From positions 1 through 64,000 of the forward strand of contig CAJTDB010000022.1 of NCBI GenBank assembly GCA_910574965.1: a stretch of 64,000 bases of DNA, given 5' to 3'. Under the pieces are notes generated by a model that saw nothing but the letters and a program-made list of their open reading frames with translations, did not search any database and was not told the origin of the DNA. The DNA comes from Lachnospiraceae bacterium (lineage in GTDB: Bacteria; Bacillota; Clostridia; Lachnospirales; Lachnospiraceae). The position numbers and the translations under genes are program-made. Positions 7,633 to 15,399 of the stretch are shown piece by piece (the stretch's first letter is position 1; the number at the start of each line of letters is the position of its first letter).

Positions 7633-8694
7633 ATGAAGAAAATTATGAGAAAAGTATCGATCTTGTTGGCGGCAGTACTGACGGTAGTGTCTGTGGCAGC
7701 ATGCAGTATGAAAGAACCGGGAAGCGCGGACACAAAGCCGCCGGCTTCGGACAGCACAGAAGGAAATGCAGACGAGAGCAGTGCGCCTGCAGAGGCCGGG
7801 AGCGAAGACGGGAAGATCCGTGTGGGATTTATCGTGCAGGATCTGACCATTAACTATTTCCTGAGTGTGGTACAGGGCGTGGAGGATTTCCAGGATAATT
7901 ATAATATGGAAGTGCAGGTTGTGGACGGACATTCCGATGCGGACAAACAGGTGGAGGCCATCGAGAACCTGGTTACGAAAGGGGTGGACTGCATCGTGAT
8001 TTGTCCCGTGGATCCTGTGGCTCCGGAAGCAGCAGTAAAAGAAGCTCAGAAGGCAGGCATCCCGGTTATTACCTGGTCGGAGAAGATCGAAGGCAGCGAT
8101 GCATGGGTAGCCATTGACAATTATAACTACGGATTTGAAACGGGAAAGATTGCCGGACAGTGGATTTTGGACAACCTAGACAATCAGGAAGATGCAAAAG
8201 TCATGTATGTATATGTGCAGGAAAATGAGCAGTTGATCCAGAGAGGAAAAGGTATGGAAGACGGTGTTGCTTCCCTTGCTCCTAATGCACAGACCATCGC
8301 CGTCCAGTCCGGAAACACGACGGAATCCGGCATGAAAGCAGTCGAGACCGTACTGACCAAAGAGCCGGATATGAACGTGATCGTGTGCTCGAATGACTCG
8401 GTGGCTCTGGGTGCTTATGAAGCTATGGTATCAGCAGGAAAACAGGATGCCAAAGTGTGCATTACCGGTTTGGATGCCGATCAGAAGAACCTGGAGTATA
8501 TTGCAAATGGTACGATTCTAAAAGGAACCGTAGACTTATCCGCATATCATCAGGGCGATCTGCTGTGTGATGCAGTTTCCCAGGTATTGGAGAAAGGGAC
8601 AATCGAAGAACCGATCTATGTCAAATATTCTCCGGTAACGGAAGAGAACGTTCAGGAAGTTCTGGATCAGAGAGAGAGTCTGGGCATGAATTAA
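7633..8694 (+). CDS. Sugar-binding lipoprotein of a ribose-type ABC importer
   Basis: An extracytoplasmic solute-binding protein of the RbsB-like (Peripla_BP_4) class. Seen: a lipoprotein signal with hydrophobic core and lipobox VAAC, so Cys24 is the anchor, then a Ser/Glu/Pro-rich spacer to about residue 58, then two alternating alpha/beta lobes starting RVGFIVQDLTINYF and including CIVICPVDPVAPEA and VIVCSNDSVALGAYEAM. Length 353 is normal. It is the first gene of a three-gene importer with the ATPase and permease directly downstream (19 bp, then a 4 bp overlap). The sugar cannot be named from the sequence. Confidence 0.88.
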   Translation: MKKIMRKVSILLAAVLTVVSVAACSMKEPGSADTKPPASDSTEGNADESSAPAEAGSEDGKIRVGFIVQDLTINYFLSVVQGVEDFQDNYNMEVQVVDGHSDADKQVEAIENLVTKGVDCIVICPVDPVAPEAAVKEAQKAGIPVITWSEKIEGSDAWVAIDNYNYGFETGKIAGQWILDNLDNQEDAKVMYVYVQENEQLIQRGKGMEDGVASLAPNAQTIAVQSGNTTESGMKAVETVLTKEPDMNVIVCSNDSVALGAYEAMVSAGKQDAKVCITGLDADQKNLEYIANGTILKGTVDLSAYHQGDLLCDAVSQVLEKGTIEEPIYVKYSPVTEENVQEVLDQRESLGMN

Positions 8695-8713
8695 TCGGCG
8701 GGAGCAAGCAAAT

Positions 8714-10225
8714 ATGGAAAAACACATATTGGAGCTGAAAAATATAAAAAAGGTTTTTCCCGGTGTTTGTGCTCTTGATGGGGTCTCCCTGGCCTTTCGG
8801 CCGGGGGAAATCCATGCCATAGCGGGAGAAAACGGAGCCGGAAAGTCTACGTTTATCAAGATCATCACAGGGGCGATACAGCCGACAGAGGGGCAGATCT
8901 TTTTCGAGGGGGAAGAGATCTGCAGCAATTCCCCTATCGTATCCATGAAGCATGGGATCACGGCCATATATCAGGAATTTAATCTGTTTCCGTCGTTGAC
9001 CGCAGCGGAAAATATTTTCTTTGGACGGATTCCAAAGAAAAACGGCATGGTGGACTACCGGAAGATGTACCAGGACGCGGAAGTCCTTCTGAAACAGTTG
9101 GGGGTATCCATATCCGCCCAGGCCAGAGTCAGCAGTCTGAGTGTGGGATATCAGCAGATTATTGAGATTGCCAGAGCGGTATCGTGCCATGCGAAGGTGC
9201 TGATTATGGACGAGCCTTCCGCGCCGCTTACGGACAATGAGACGAGGCGCCTGTTTGAGATTGTGGAGCGGCTGAAAAAGGACGGGATCACCATCATCTA
9301 TATTTCTCATAGGATGGAGGAGATCTTTCGTCTTTGTGACCGGGTTTCCGTTTTCCGGGATGGAAAATATATACGGACCATGGAAGTTAAGGATACCAGT
9401 GCGGATGAACTGATTCAGATCATGGTGAATCGGGAACTGGGGGAGCAGTATCCGAAAAAGGAGTACCAAAGGGGGAAAAAGGTGCTGGAGATCCGCGGGC
9501 TGAATACGGCGCTTCTAAAAGATATTCATCTGGAGGCATATGAGGGGGAGATTCTCGGCCTTGCAGGTCTGGTCGGTGCAGGACGGACCGAGATTGCGAG
9601 GGCACTGTTCGGGGCGGACCGGATTAAGAGCGGGGTATTTCTAATCGACGGGGAAGAGGTATCCATTCATAAAACGATGGATGCCATACGCGCGGGCATC
9701 GGACTGATACCGGAAGACCGCAAACGGCAGGGGGTATTTTTAAGGGAGAGCATCCGGCATAATATTTCTTTTGCGCATTTTAAAGGGATTATGAAGGGGC
9801 CTTTTCTCAGCGAAAAGCTGGATGCTAAGGCAGCATCTTCCTATATTGAGAGCCTGGGTATTAAGACGCCGTCCGCAGAACAGACCGCAGGGAATTTAAG
9901 CGGCGGCAACCAGCAGAAAGTCGTACTGGCAAAGTGGCTGTTTACGGACAGCAGAATATTGATCTTTGACGAACCGACCCGTGGGATTGATGTGGGTGCA
10001 AAACAGGAGATCTACCGGCTTATGCTGGAATTGATCGATCGGGGGAAAGTGGTCATTATGATCAGTTCCGAGATGCCGGAGCTGATCGGTATGGCCGACC
10101 GCATTGTTGTGCTTCATGAGGGACAAATCAGCGGGACGCTGGAAAAGGATGCGTTTACCCAGGAAAATATTATGACTCTGGCATCGGGAATGCCGCTGCA
10201 GACGGGATCGGAGGAAGAACATTGA
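8714..10225 (+). CDS. Sugar ABC transporter ATP-binding protein (RbsA/MglA type)
   Basis: A 503-residue tandem-ATPase subunit that powers the adjacent permease. The first half has Walker A GENGAGKST, a signature region at SSLSVGYQQIIEIARA and Walker B VLIMDEPSAPL. The second half has a degenerate Walker A (GLVGAGRTE) but an intact signature NLSGGNQQKVVLAKW and Walker B ILIFDEPTRGID. This asymmetry is normal for the RbsA/MglA/XylG family. The start ATG is preceded by GGGAG. Its stop overlaps the TTG start of the permease, which indicates translational coupling. Confidence 0.92.
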   Translation: MEKHILELKNIKKVFPGVCALDGVSLAFRPGEIHAIAGENGAGKSTFIKIITGAIQPTEGQIFFEGEEICSNSPIVSMKHGITAIYQEFNLFPSLTAAENIFFGRIPKKNGMVDYRKMYQDAEVLLKQLGVSISAQARVSSLSVGYQQIIEIARAVSCHAKVLIMDEPSAPLTDNETRRLFEIVERLKKDGITIIYISHRMEEIFRLCDRVSVFRDGKYIRTMEVKDTSADELIQIMVNRELGEQYPKKEYQRGKKVLEIRGLNTALLKDIHLEAYEGEILGLAGLVGAGRTEIARALFGADRIKSGVFLIDGEEVSIHKTMDAIRAGIGLIPEDRKRQGVFLRESIRHNISFAHFKGIMKGPFLSEKLDAKAASSYIESLGIKTPSAEQTAGNLSGGNQQKVVLAKWLFTDSRILIFDEPTRGIDVGAKQEIYRLMLELIDRGKVVIMISSEMPELIGMADRIVVLHEGQISGTLEKDAFTQENIMTLASGMPLQTGSEEEH

Positions 10226-11163
10226 AAAAGATAGATTTGTCAAAATATGGAATTATATTTGCGTGGATTATGCTTGTGATCGTCTTTTCGGTCTTCGAGC
10301 CGGCATTTCTGAAATCCTCCAATATTTTTAATATTTTAAGACAGGTGTCGATTGTCGGCGTCTGCTCGGTGGGCATGACATTTGTAATTCTGACAGGCGG
10401 GATGGATCTTTCGGTTGGTTCGGTAATCGGAATGTCTACCGTGGCAGGGGCGCTCCTTTTGTCCAATGGAATACCGATTCCTCTCGTATTTGTCCTGATT
10501 CTGCTTATGGGAGCAGCAGCGGGACTGTTTAACGGATTTTTCATCAATGAAGTAGGAATTGCGCCGATCATTATGACCCTTGGAACTATGACGGCTCTGA
10601 GGGGCGTGGCCTTTCTCCTCTGCGGCGGTTTTCCGGTATACGGGATACCGGAATCTTTTCTGATGATCGGACAGGGATATCTGGGAGTGGTGCCGGTTCC
10701 TGTTATTTTAATGGTGATCGTCTTTGGGGTCGGCTATGTGCTGCTTAACAAGCTGCCCTTTGGCCGTTCGGTCTACGGAATCGGAGGAAATACAGAGGCA
10801 GCCCGCCTGTCCGGCGTCAATGTAAAGGCAGTTTTGTATAAGGTATACATTCTGGCAGGTGTTTTATATGCACTGGCCGGGCTGATTCTGATGGCCCGTG
10901 TAAATTCCGGACAGGCAAAGTCCGGAGAGGGCTATGAAATGGACGTGATTACAGGCTGTGTTCTGGGCGGCATCAGCATCAGCGGCGGAGAAGGCAGGAT
11001 TACAGGCGTGGTAATCGGCGTACTGCTTATGGGCACTTTGTCCAACGGCATGGTGCTGATGGATGTGTCCGAATACTGGCAGAAAGTCGTAAAAGGACTG
11101 GTACTGATTCTGGCAGTGACGCTGGACAAACTGGTGCAGAGACGGCAGTCGGTAAAGGCATAA
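10222..11163 (+). CDS. Sugar ABC transporter permease (RbsC type)
   Basis: The single permease of this importer, with about nine hydrophobic spans. Seen: the family hallmarks GMTFVILTGGMDLSVGSV near residue 55 and the coupling-region GCVLGGISISGGEGRITG near residue 250. Length 313 is typical. The start is TTG at 10222, overlapping the ATPase stop as TTGA and preceded by GGAGGAA; no better ATG lies nearby. A strong intrinsic terminator follows the gene. Confidence 0.9.
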   Translation: MKKIDLSKYGIIFAWIMLVIVFSVFEPAFLKSSNIFNILRQVSIVGVCSVGMTFVILTGGMDLSVGSVIGMSTVAGALLLSNGIPIPLVFVLILLMGAAAGLFNGFFINEVGIAPIIMTLGTMTALRGVAFLLCGGFPVYGIPESFLMIGQGYLGVVPVPVILMVIVFGVGYVLLNKLPFGRSVYGIGGNTEAARLSGVNVKAVLYKVYILAGVLYALAGLILMARVNSGQAKSGEGYEMDVITGCVLGGISISGGEGRITGVVIGVLLMGTLSNGMVLMDVSEYWQKVVKGLVLILAVTLDKLVQRRQSVKA

Positions 11164-11196
11164 GCGCTTCCTCCTGTTTATGCCGGGAAATAAAAC

Positions 11197-11228
11197 GGGG
11201 GTGCCGCGGTATGCGGTCCCCCTATTTT
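11197..11228 (+). terminator. Terminator after the ribose-type ABC operon
   Basis: GGGGG plus CCGC pairs with GCGG plus CCCCC around a five-base loop, followed by TATTTT. It also lies at the 3' end of the convergent NERD gene. Confidence 0.75.
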
Positions 11229-11236
11229 CTCTGCTT

Positions 11237-12229
11237 TTACACGGTATCTCTGGAAAACAGTTCTCCTAACTTGGAGAAAAATCCTTTTTCTTTCTGCTGT
11301 ATTTTTTTGTCCAGTACGCGGATGTCATATTCATTGATCCGCAGGCGCCGGGTAGTATCTTCTAACTGTTTTTTCAAATCGGTGAGGCAGTATTCCGTCA
11401 GCTCCTCCAGATAATTCTTGTCCACACACAGGGGATAGAGACGGTTCTGCTGTTTTCTCTTTTTTAATTTAGAACATATGTTCTCCATTTCGTTCCGGTT
11501 CAGATCTGCGGTGTATTTTTCCTTTTTAAAAAGTTCATATTCCAGCCGGTTAATATAGCAGACCGGCACTTCCCGGAAATGATCTTTGACATTTGACCGA
11601 TTGTTGGCCCAGAGGATAATGGGGTATACTTTCAGTTTCTTTTTCATTTGCGGCTGTTTTTTGTAAATGTCTTCCAGATAACGGCTTAGAGAATTGGTGT
11701 GCCGCCGAATCTGCTCGATGAGGTTTTCGGAGTGGCTGCCGCTTTTCAGGATGCCTTTCTCGGATATGATACCGTTGTTCCGTTTGTTTTTAACTTCTAC
11801 GGAGAAGATGCCGGTGGGAGCGATGATGACCAGGTCGTGTTCAATATCCAGGTTGTTGTATTTCAGCCGGAGATTCTGCAGAGACAAAACTTTGTTTCCC
11901 AAAAGTGCGATGGCCTCAGCAGCCCGGTCTTCTCCTTTCTGTCCGAATTCCAGGCCCCGGCTGGCGTCCTGAACGGTCCGGGTCATCTGCCGGAAGGGTT
12001 CCGGAGTATCCTCCAGATCCACTTGATATTTTTTCAGAATGTGCAACAGGCCGCTGTATTGTTTTCGTGCTTGTGCATTGTCATACCGGCTCTCCTCCAG
12101 CAGATGAAGGGAGCGGATATAGTCTTTTCTTTTTTTGATCTCCTTATTAATACAGGCAAGGGTTTCCTTCTCTTTCTCTGCTTCCCCTGCTATAAGGTCT
12201 CTCTCTTCACTTAACTTGTTGATATCCAT
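11237..12229 (-). CDS. NERD-domain protein with flanking coiled coils
   Basis: Residues 1-75 are a charged coiled coil, about 95-205 are a NERD (nuclease-related) domain, and a second helical charged region runs to the end. Seen in the domain: FGQKGEDRAAEAI, IEHDLVIIAPTGIFSVEVK and the trailing K-N-K, which supply the Glu, Asp and Glu-x-Lys of the PD-(D/E)XK-like fold. There is no signal peptide or membrane span. NERD proteins are suspected to be nucleases but the biological role is not established. Here it stands alone between the ABC operon terminator and the potassium genes, with no helicase or kinase fusion. Length 330; function is left open. Confidence 0.75.
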   Translation of the reverse strand: MDINKLSEERDLIAGEAEKEKETLACINKEIKKRKDYIRSLHLLEESRYDNAQARKQYSGLLHILKKYQVDLEDTPEPFRQMTRTVQDASRGLEFGQKGEDRAAEAIALLGNKVLSLQNLRLKYNNLDIEHDLVIIAPTGIFSVEVKNKRNNGIISEKGILKSGSHSENLIEQIRRHTNSLSRYLEDIYKKQPQMKKKLKVYPIILWANNRSNVKDHFREVPVCYINRLEYELFKKEKYTADLNRNEMENICSKLKKRKQQNRLYPLCVDKNYLEELTEYCLTDLKKQLEDTTRRLRINEYDIRVLDKKIQQKEKGFFSKLGELFSRDTV

Positions 12230-12335
12230 ATATTTCCTTTTAACTTTCTAAACATTAAAGACGTACATTCCTATCATAACACTATTTTTCAAAAATAGGT
12301 AGGAGGAATTTAAAACTTTTCATCTGTCGGGCAGG

Positions 12336-12364
12336 TAGACAAACGAAATGGGGAATATTATAAT
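12336..12364 (+). promoter_or_regulatory. Promoter of the ktr potassium genes
   Basis: TAGACA (12336-12341), 17 bp spacer, TATAAT (12359-12364), 27 bp ahead of the ktrB start and its ribosome site AGGGAGG. Confidence 0.7.
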
Positions 12365-12390
12365 AAGAACAGAGATCAGGGAGGATAATT

Positions 12391-13734
12391 ATGTTTGCAA
12401 ATTTACGAAACAGGTTGACCCGAACCCAGTGGATTGCAGTGGGTTTTCTTCTTATTATTTTGTGCGGTACCTGCCTTTTGATGCTGCCGATATCCAGCCG
12501 GATGCCGGGCGGGACGGATTTTTTGTCCGCGCTGTTTACGGCTGCCAGCGCTACTTGTGTGACCGGGCTTGTGGTAGTGGATACATACCAGCACTGGACA
12601 TTGTTCGGCCAGACGGTCATACTGCTTATGATCCAGGTGGGAGGTCTGGGTTTTGTGACTTTTGGCGTGACGATTCTTCTGATGATGGGAAAACGAATCG
12701 GGCTTGCGGACCGGGGACTTCTGCGGGACAGTGTAAATACACTGGAACTGGGCGGAATTGTACGCCTGGCAAAGCTGATCGTCAAAGGGACGCTTCTGAT
12801 AGAAGGTACAGGAGCAGTGCTTTTGTCCATTCGGTTTGTCCCGGAGTTTGGTCTGGCTGAGGGTATTTATTACGGGATCTTTCATTCGGTATCGGCTTTT
12901 TGCAATGCCGGCTTTGATCTGATGGGAAGATTTGAAGCCTATTCATCTCTGGTTCGCTATGCGGATGACTGGCTGGTCAATCTGACCACAGTAAGCCTTG
13001 TGCTGATCGGCGGGCTTGGTTTTGTAGTGTGGAGGGATCTTTACAAAAATCGTCTTCATATGAAGAAATACACACTGCATACAAAAATGGTACTTACAGC
13101 ACTGGTGGTGCTGGTCGTATTCCCGATGCCGTTATTCTGGCTTCTGGAACGGGGCGGTGTTCTGGCCGGGCTGGACGGCTCCGGGCAGTTTCTGGGTTCT
13201 CTTTTCGCAGTGGTGACACCTAGGACGGCAGGCTTTAATACGACGGATGTGGCCGGCATGGGTGACGCCGGGAAGCTTTTAACGCTGGTTTTGATGCTGA
13301 TTGGAGGGAATCCGGGTTCCACGGCAGGCGGTGTAAAGACAACTACCATTATGGTGCTTTTGTTTTATGTGGTATCCATGATTCAGCACCGGGACGGGGT
13401 CAACATCTATGGACGCCGTTTAGAGGACGGCATGATCGAGAAGGCAGCCATCGTATTTACGCTGACCCTTACGATGGCGGTGACAGCTTCGTTTCTGATC
13501 TGTGCCATAGACGGTCTTCCGCTCACAGACGTGCTTTTGGAGACGTTCTCTGCAGTGGACACTGTGGGAATGAGTACCGGAATCACCCGAAAGACCAGCG
13601 CCTGCTCCAGAGTGATTCTAATTCTTCTGATGTACTGCGGAAGAATTGGAAGCCTGTCTTTTGCGCTGGCATTTACAGACAAAAAGCGCCGGTCCAGCCT
13701 CAGACAGCCGATGGAGCGGATTAATATCGGGTAG
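12391..13734 (+). CDS. ktrB: Potassium uptake channel subunit KtrB/TrkH
   Basis: The membrane pore of a Trk/Ktr potassium uptake system, built of four pore-loop repeats. Seen: the four filter segments SATCVTGL (about residue 55), SAFCNAGF (about 170), PRTAGFNT (about 280) and DTVGMSTG (about 390), each with the central glycine, and LIGGNPGSTAGGVKTTT between repeats three and four. Length 447 is typical for KtrB. It is followed by the RCK gating subunit after a 135 bp spacer that carries the repeat element described separately. Potassium uptake is the confident role; sodium dependence cannot be read here. Confidence 0.93.
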   Translation: MFANLRNRLTRTQWIAVGFLLIILCGTCLLMLPISSRMPGGTDFLSALFTAASATCVTGLVVVDTYQHWTLFGQTVILLMIQVGGLGFVTFGVTILLMMGKRIGLADRGLLRDSVNTLELGGIVRLAKLIVKGTLLIEGTGAVLLSIRFVPEFGLAEGIYYGIFHSVSAFCNAGFDLMGRFEAYSSLVRYADDWLVNLTTVSLVLIGGLGFVVWRDLYKNRLHMKKYTLHTKMVLTALVVLVVFPMPLFWLLERGGVLAGLDGSGQFLGSLFAVVTPRTAGFNTTDVAGMGDAGKLLTLVLMLIGGNPGSTAGGVKTTTIMVLLFYVVSMIQHRDGVNIYGRRLEDGMIEKAAIVFTLTLTMAVTASFLICAIDGLPLTDVLLETFSAVDTVGMSTGITRKTSACSRVILILLMYCGRIGSLSFALAFTDKKRRSSLRQPMERINIG

Positions 13735-13740
13735 GAGATG

Positions 13741-13869
13741 AAAACTATAAACAGCATTTGTATGGAAGATGCCCGGAAGGATCTTCAGGGACAAAAGTAC
13801 AGGAAGATGCTTCCGTTTAAAGGGGTATTTTCCATACAAATGCGGAACTATAATAGGAGAACAAATTAT
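13741..13869 (+). promoter_or_regulatory. Core-hairpin ribosome-site element ahead of ktrA
   Basis: A left core AAACTATAAACA (13742-13753) precedes a hairpin whose arms GCATTTGTATGGAA (13754-13767) and TTCCATACAAATGC (13830-13843) pair perfectly over 14 bp; a smaller stem GAAGAT/ATCTTC lies inside. The right core GGAACTATAATAGGAGA (13844-13860) directly supplies the ribosome site of ktrA. An open frame runs through it to 13738, but the structure and the match to other loci argue that it is not coding. Confidence 0.8.
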
Positions 13870-14517
13870 ATGAAGTCATTTTTGATTATCGGAATGGGCA
13901 AATTCGGACATTATCTCTGCAAAGAGCTGTCCAGTCTGGGCAATGAGATACTGGCGGTGGATGTGGTGGAGGAGTGTCTGATGCCCTGCCTGCCTCTGGT
14001 TACAAGCGCACAGATCGGAGACTGCACGAAGCCGGAAGTGCTTAGTGAGCTGGGAATCGGCAATTTTGACCGATGCTTTGTATGCATCGGCACCAATTTT
14101 CAGAACAGTCTGGAAATCACCAGCCTTCTAAAAGAGATGGGGGCCAGATGGGTCGTCAGCCGTGCCAGCACAGATGTTCAGGCAAAATTTCTTCTGAAAA
14201 ACGGCGCGGATGAGGTCGTCTATCCGGAGCGCGACATTGCGGAGCGGATTGCCAAAAAGTCCAGTGCCAGTCATGTATTCGATTTTGTGGACCTGGGGAA
14301 TTATGGAATCTATGAAGTCCTTCCTCTAAGAGACTGGGTAGGAAAGAGCATCCGGGAACTGAATGTGCGCGTAAATTATAATATCAGCATTCTTGGCATT
14401 CGCGAGAAAGACGGTTCCGTGTTCATGCCGGATGCAGAGTACCGTTTTGACGGGGAAGATCATATGATGGTTATGGGCAGCGATGCTGATCTGGCCCGTT
14501 TTCTCAAGAAATTATAA
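13870..14517 (+). CDS. ktrA: Potassium channel regulatory RCK protein KtrA/TrkA
   Basis: A cytoplasmic ring-forming regulator that binds nucleotide and gates KtrB. Seen: an RCK_N Rossmann start FLIIGMGKFGHYLCKEL with the GMGKFG dinucleotide motif, an acidic strand-2 end (ILAVDVVEE), IGDCTKPEVL, and an RCK_C domain from about residue 135. Length 215 matches the family. The ATG at 13870 is chosen because AATAGGAG lies 10 bp upstream and the Rossmann motif begins immediately. An open reading frame extends 44 codons further upstream through the hairpin element and is rejected. KtrB lies directly upstream. Confidence 0.92.
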   Translation: MKSFLIIGMGKFGHYLCKELSSLGNEILAVDVVEECLMPCLPLVTSAQIGDCTKPEVLSELGIGNFDRCFVCIGTNFQNSLEITSLLKEMGARWVVSRASTDVQAKFLLKNGADEVVYPERDIAERIAKKSSASHVFDFVDLGNYGIYEVLPLRDWVGKSIRELNVRVNYNISILGIREKDGSVFMPDAEYRFDGEDHMMVMGSDADLARFLKKL

Positions 14518-14573
14518 AAAGGCTGCGGCAGGATACGGTCCGCTCTGAAGCACTGCAGGGCAAAACCGCAGCC
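14516..14573 (-). terminator. Terminator of the DUF2508 gene (minus strand)
   Basis: GGCTGCGG (14521-14528) pairs with CCGCAGCC (14566-14573). Read on the minus strand the stem is followed by TTTTTATAA, so it suits the minus-strand gene. It overlaps the last codons of convergent ktrA. Confidence 0.6.
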
Positions 14574-14592
14574 TGTCTGGCAGCCTTACAGG

Positions 14593-14811
14593 CTACATGG
14601 TCAGGTCCAGCAGTTCCGCCTGCTTTAACAGGAACCGGTAGCGCATCTGTACGGCTTTCAGCTCATAGATGGAGCAGTCGATTAGATCCGGATCGACAAC
14701 ATTTTCAAAAGTGGAATAAGCGCAGTCCAAAGCATATTTGGTCTTTCTAATATCTTCTAGCAACTGCTGCCTGCGGGAATCGGCATTTTTGCCGGGGTCT
14801 GTGCGTTTCAT
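14593..14811 (-). CDS. DUF2508 (YaaL-like) small protein
   Basis: A 72-residue helical protein resembling B. subtilis YaaL. Seen: RRQQLLEDIRKTKYALDCAY, then NVVDPDLIDCSIYELKAVQ and MRYRFLLKQAE, the DUF2508 pattern of two amphipathic helices. The start at the complement of 14811 is preceded by AGGAAGG at good spacing; an ATG two codons upstream and a much longer open frame (139 codons) are less likely. It is divergent from bofA. In B. subtilis yaaL and bofA are adjacent and follow recR; here recR is 25 kb away. Function unknown. Confidence 0.75.
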   Translation of the reverse strand: MKRTDPGKNADSRRQQLLEDIRKTKYALDCAYSTFENVVDPDLIDCSIYELKAVQMRYRFLLKQAELLDLTM

Positions 14812-14937
14812 CTGCATCTTCCTTCCTGTGCTGGGAAACTGGTTATTATCAGTATAGTCTTTGATTGGAAAATTTATACGGAAACGGGAATTTTTTTCAA
14901 TTCTTTTCATATAGTAGAACAGAGAGGAGGGGACAGG

Positions 14938-15210
14938 ATGGAAAAAGGGACGGGACTTCTTGTGATCGCAGGCGCGTGTCTGCTGGTCCTTTTTATGGCT
15001 GCAGTGAAACACAAAACAGAGTTTTTTCTGGATTTCTGTCTGCGGACGGTTATGGGCGGGATCTCCATCTATGGATTGAATCTTTTGCTGGAAACGTGGG
15101 GGATTTCATGCGCGGTGGGAATTAATCTGTTTAGTCTTTTGACATCCGGAATCCTTGGTTTTAGCGGGGTTTCTCTGCTTTATGCAGTTGCGGCATTTCC
15201 GCTTTTGTAA
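14938..15210 (+). CDS. bofA: Pro-sigmaK processing inhibitor BofA
   Basis: A 90-residue membrane protein with three hydrophobic segments. Seen: an N-terminal span, the middle RTVMGGISIYGLNLLL block and the characteristic end SLLTSGILGFSGVSLLYAV. BofA holds the SpoIVFB protease inactive until the engulfed forespore signals, so its presence supports a spore-forming host. GAGGAGGGG precedes the ATG. The gene is separate from the downstream pilus operon, which has its own promoter. Confidence 0.85.
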   Translation: MEKGTGLLVIAGACLLVLFMAAVKHKTEFFLDFCLRTVMGGISIYGLNLLLETWGISCAVGINLFSLLTSGILGFSGVSLLYAVAAFPLL

Positions 15211-15236
15211 GTATTTGCCAAAAATTGTGAACAAAT

Positions 15237-15276
15237 TGTAAACAGCATTTACATTCTTAACAGCATTCTCTATAAT
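15237..15276 (+). promoter_or_regulatory. Promoter and overlapping operator-like palindrome of the Tad pilus operon
   Basis: TTTACA (15248-15253), 17 bp spacer, TATAAT (15271-15276) is a near-consensus promoter. The -35 box is also the right arm of an inverted repeat, TGTAAA (15237-15242) / TTTACA with a 5 bp centre, so a bound repressor would block it. Confidence 0.7.
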
Positions 15277-15282
15277 AGAAAA

Positions 15283-15399
15283 CGTGATAAACGTTTATCG
15301 AAAAGGTGGCATTCGCCATAGACTCAAAATTTTTCTGAGTCAGATTCCATGAAAAATTGCAGCATGAAGAAACCGGATCTTGTGTTGCAGGAGGTAACA
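15283..15399 (+). promoter_or_regulatory. Structured leader of the Tad operon
   Basis: About 115 bp lie between the predicted transcription start and the first gene. They contain the palindrome GATAAACGTTTATC, a hairpin GGTGGCATTCGCCAT and a hairpin GACTCA/TGAGTC with an A/T loop. I tried to fit the cyclic-di-GMP-I consensus and could not, so no riboswitch class is assigned. Confidence 0.4.

Noticed and set aside
13738-13869. N-terminal extension of KtrA by 44 codons
   Set aside because: The extra residues are unlike RCK proteins, and the region is a perfect hairpin ending in the ribosome site of the ATG at 13870.
15283-15399. Cyclic-di-GMP-I riboswitch ahead of the Tad operon
   Set aside because: Expected for a pilus operon, but the conserved GGGACGCAAAGC-type blocks are absent.
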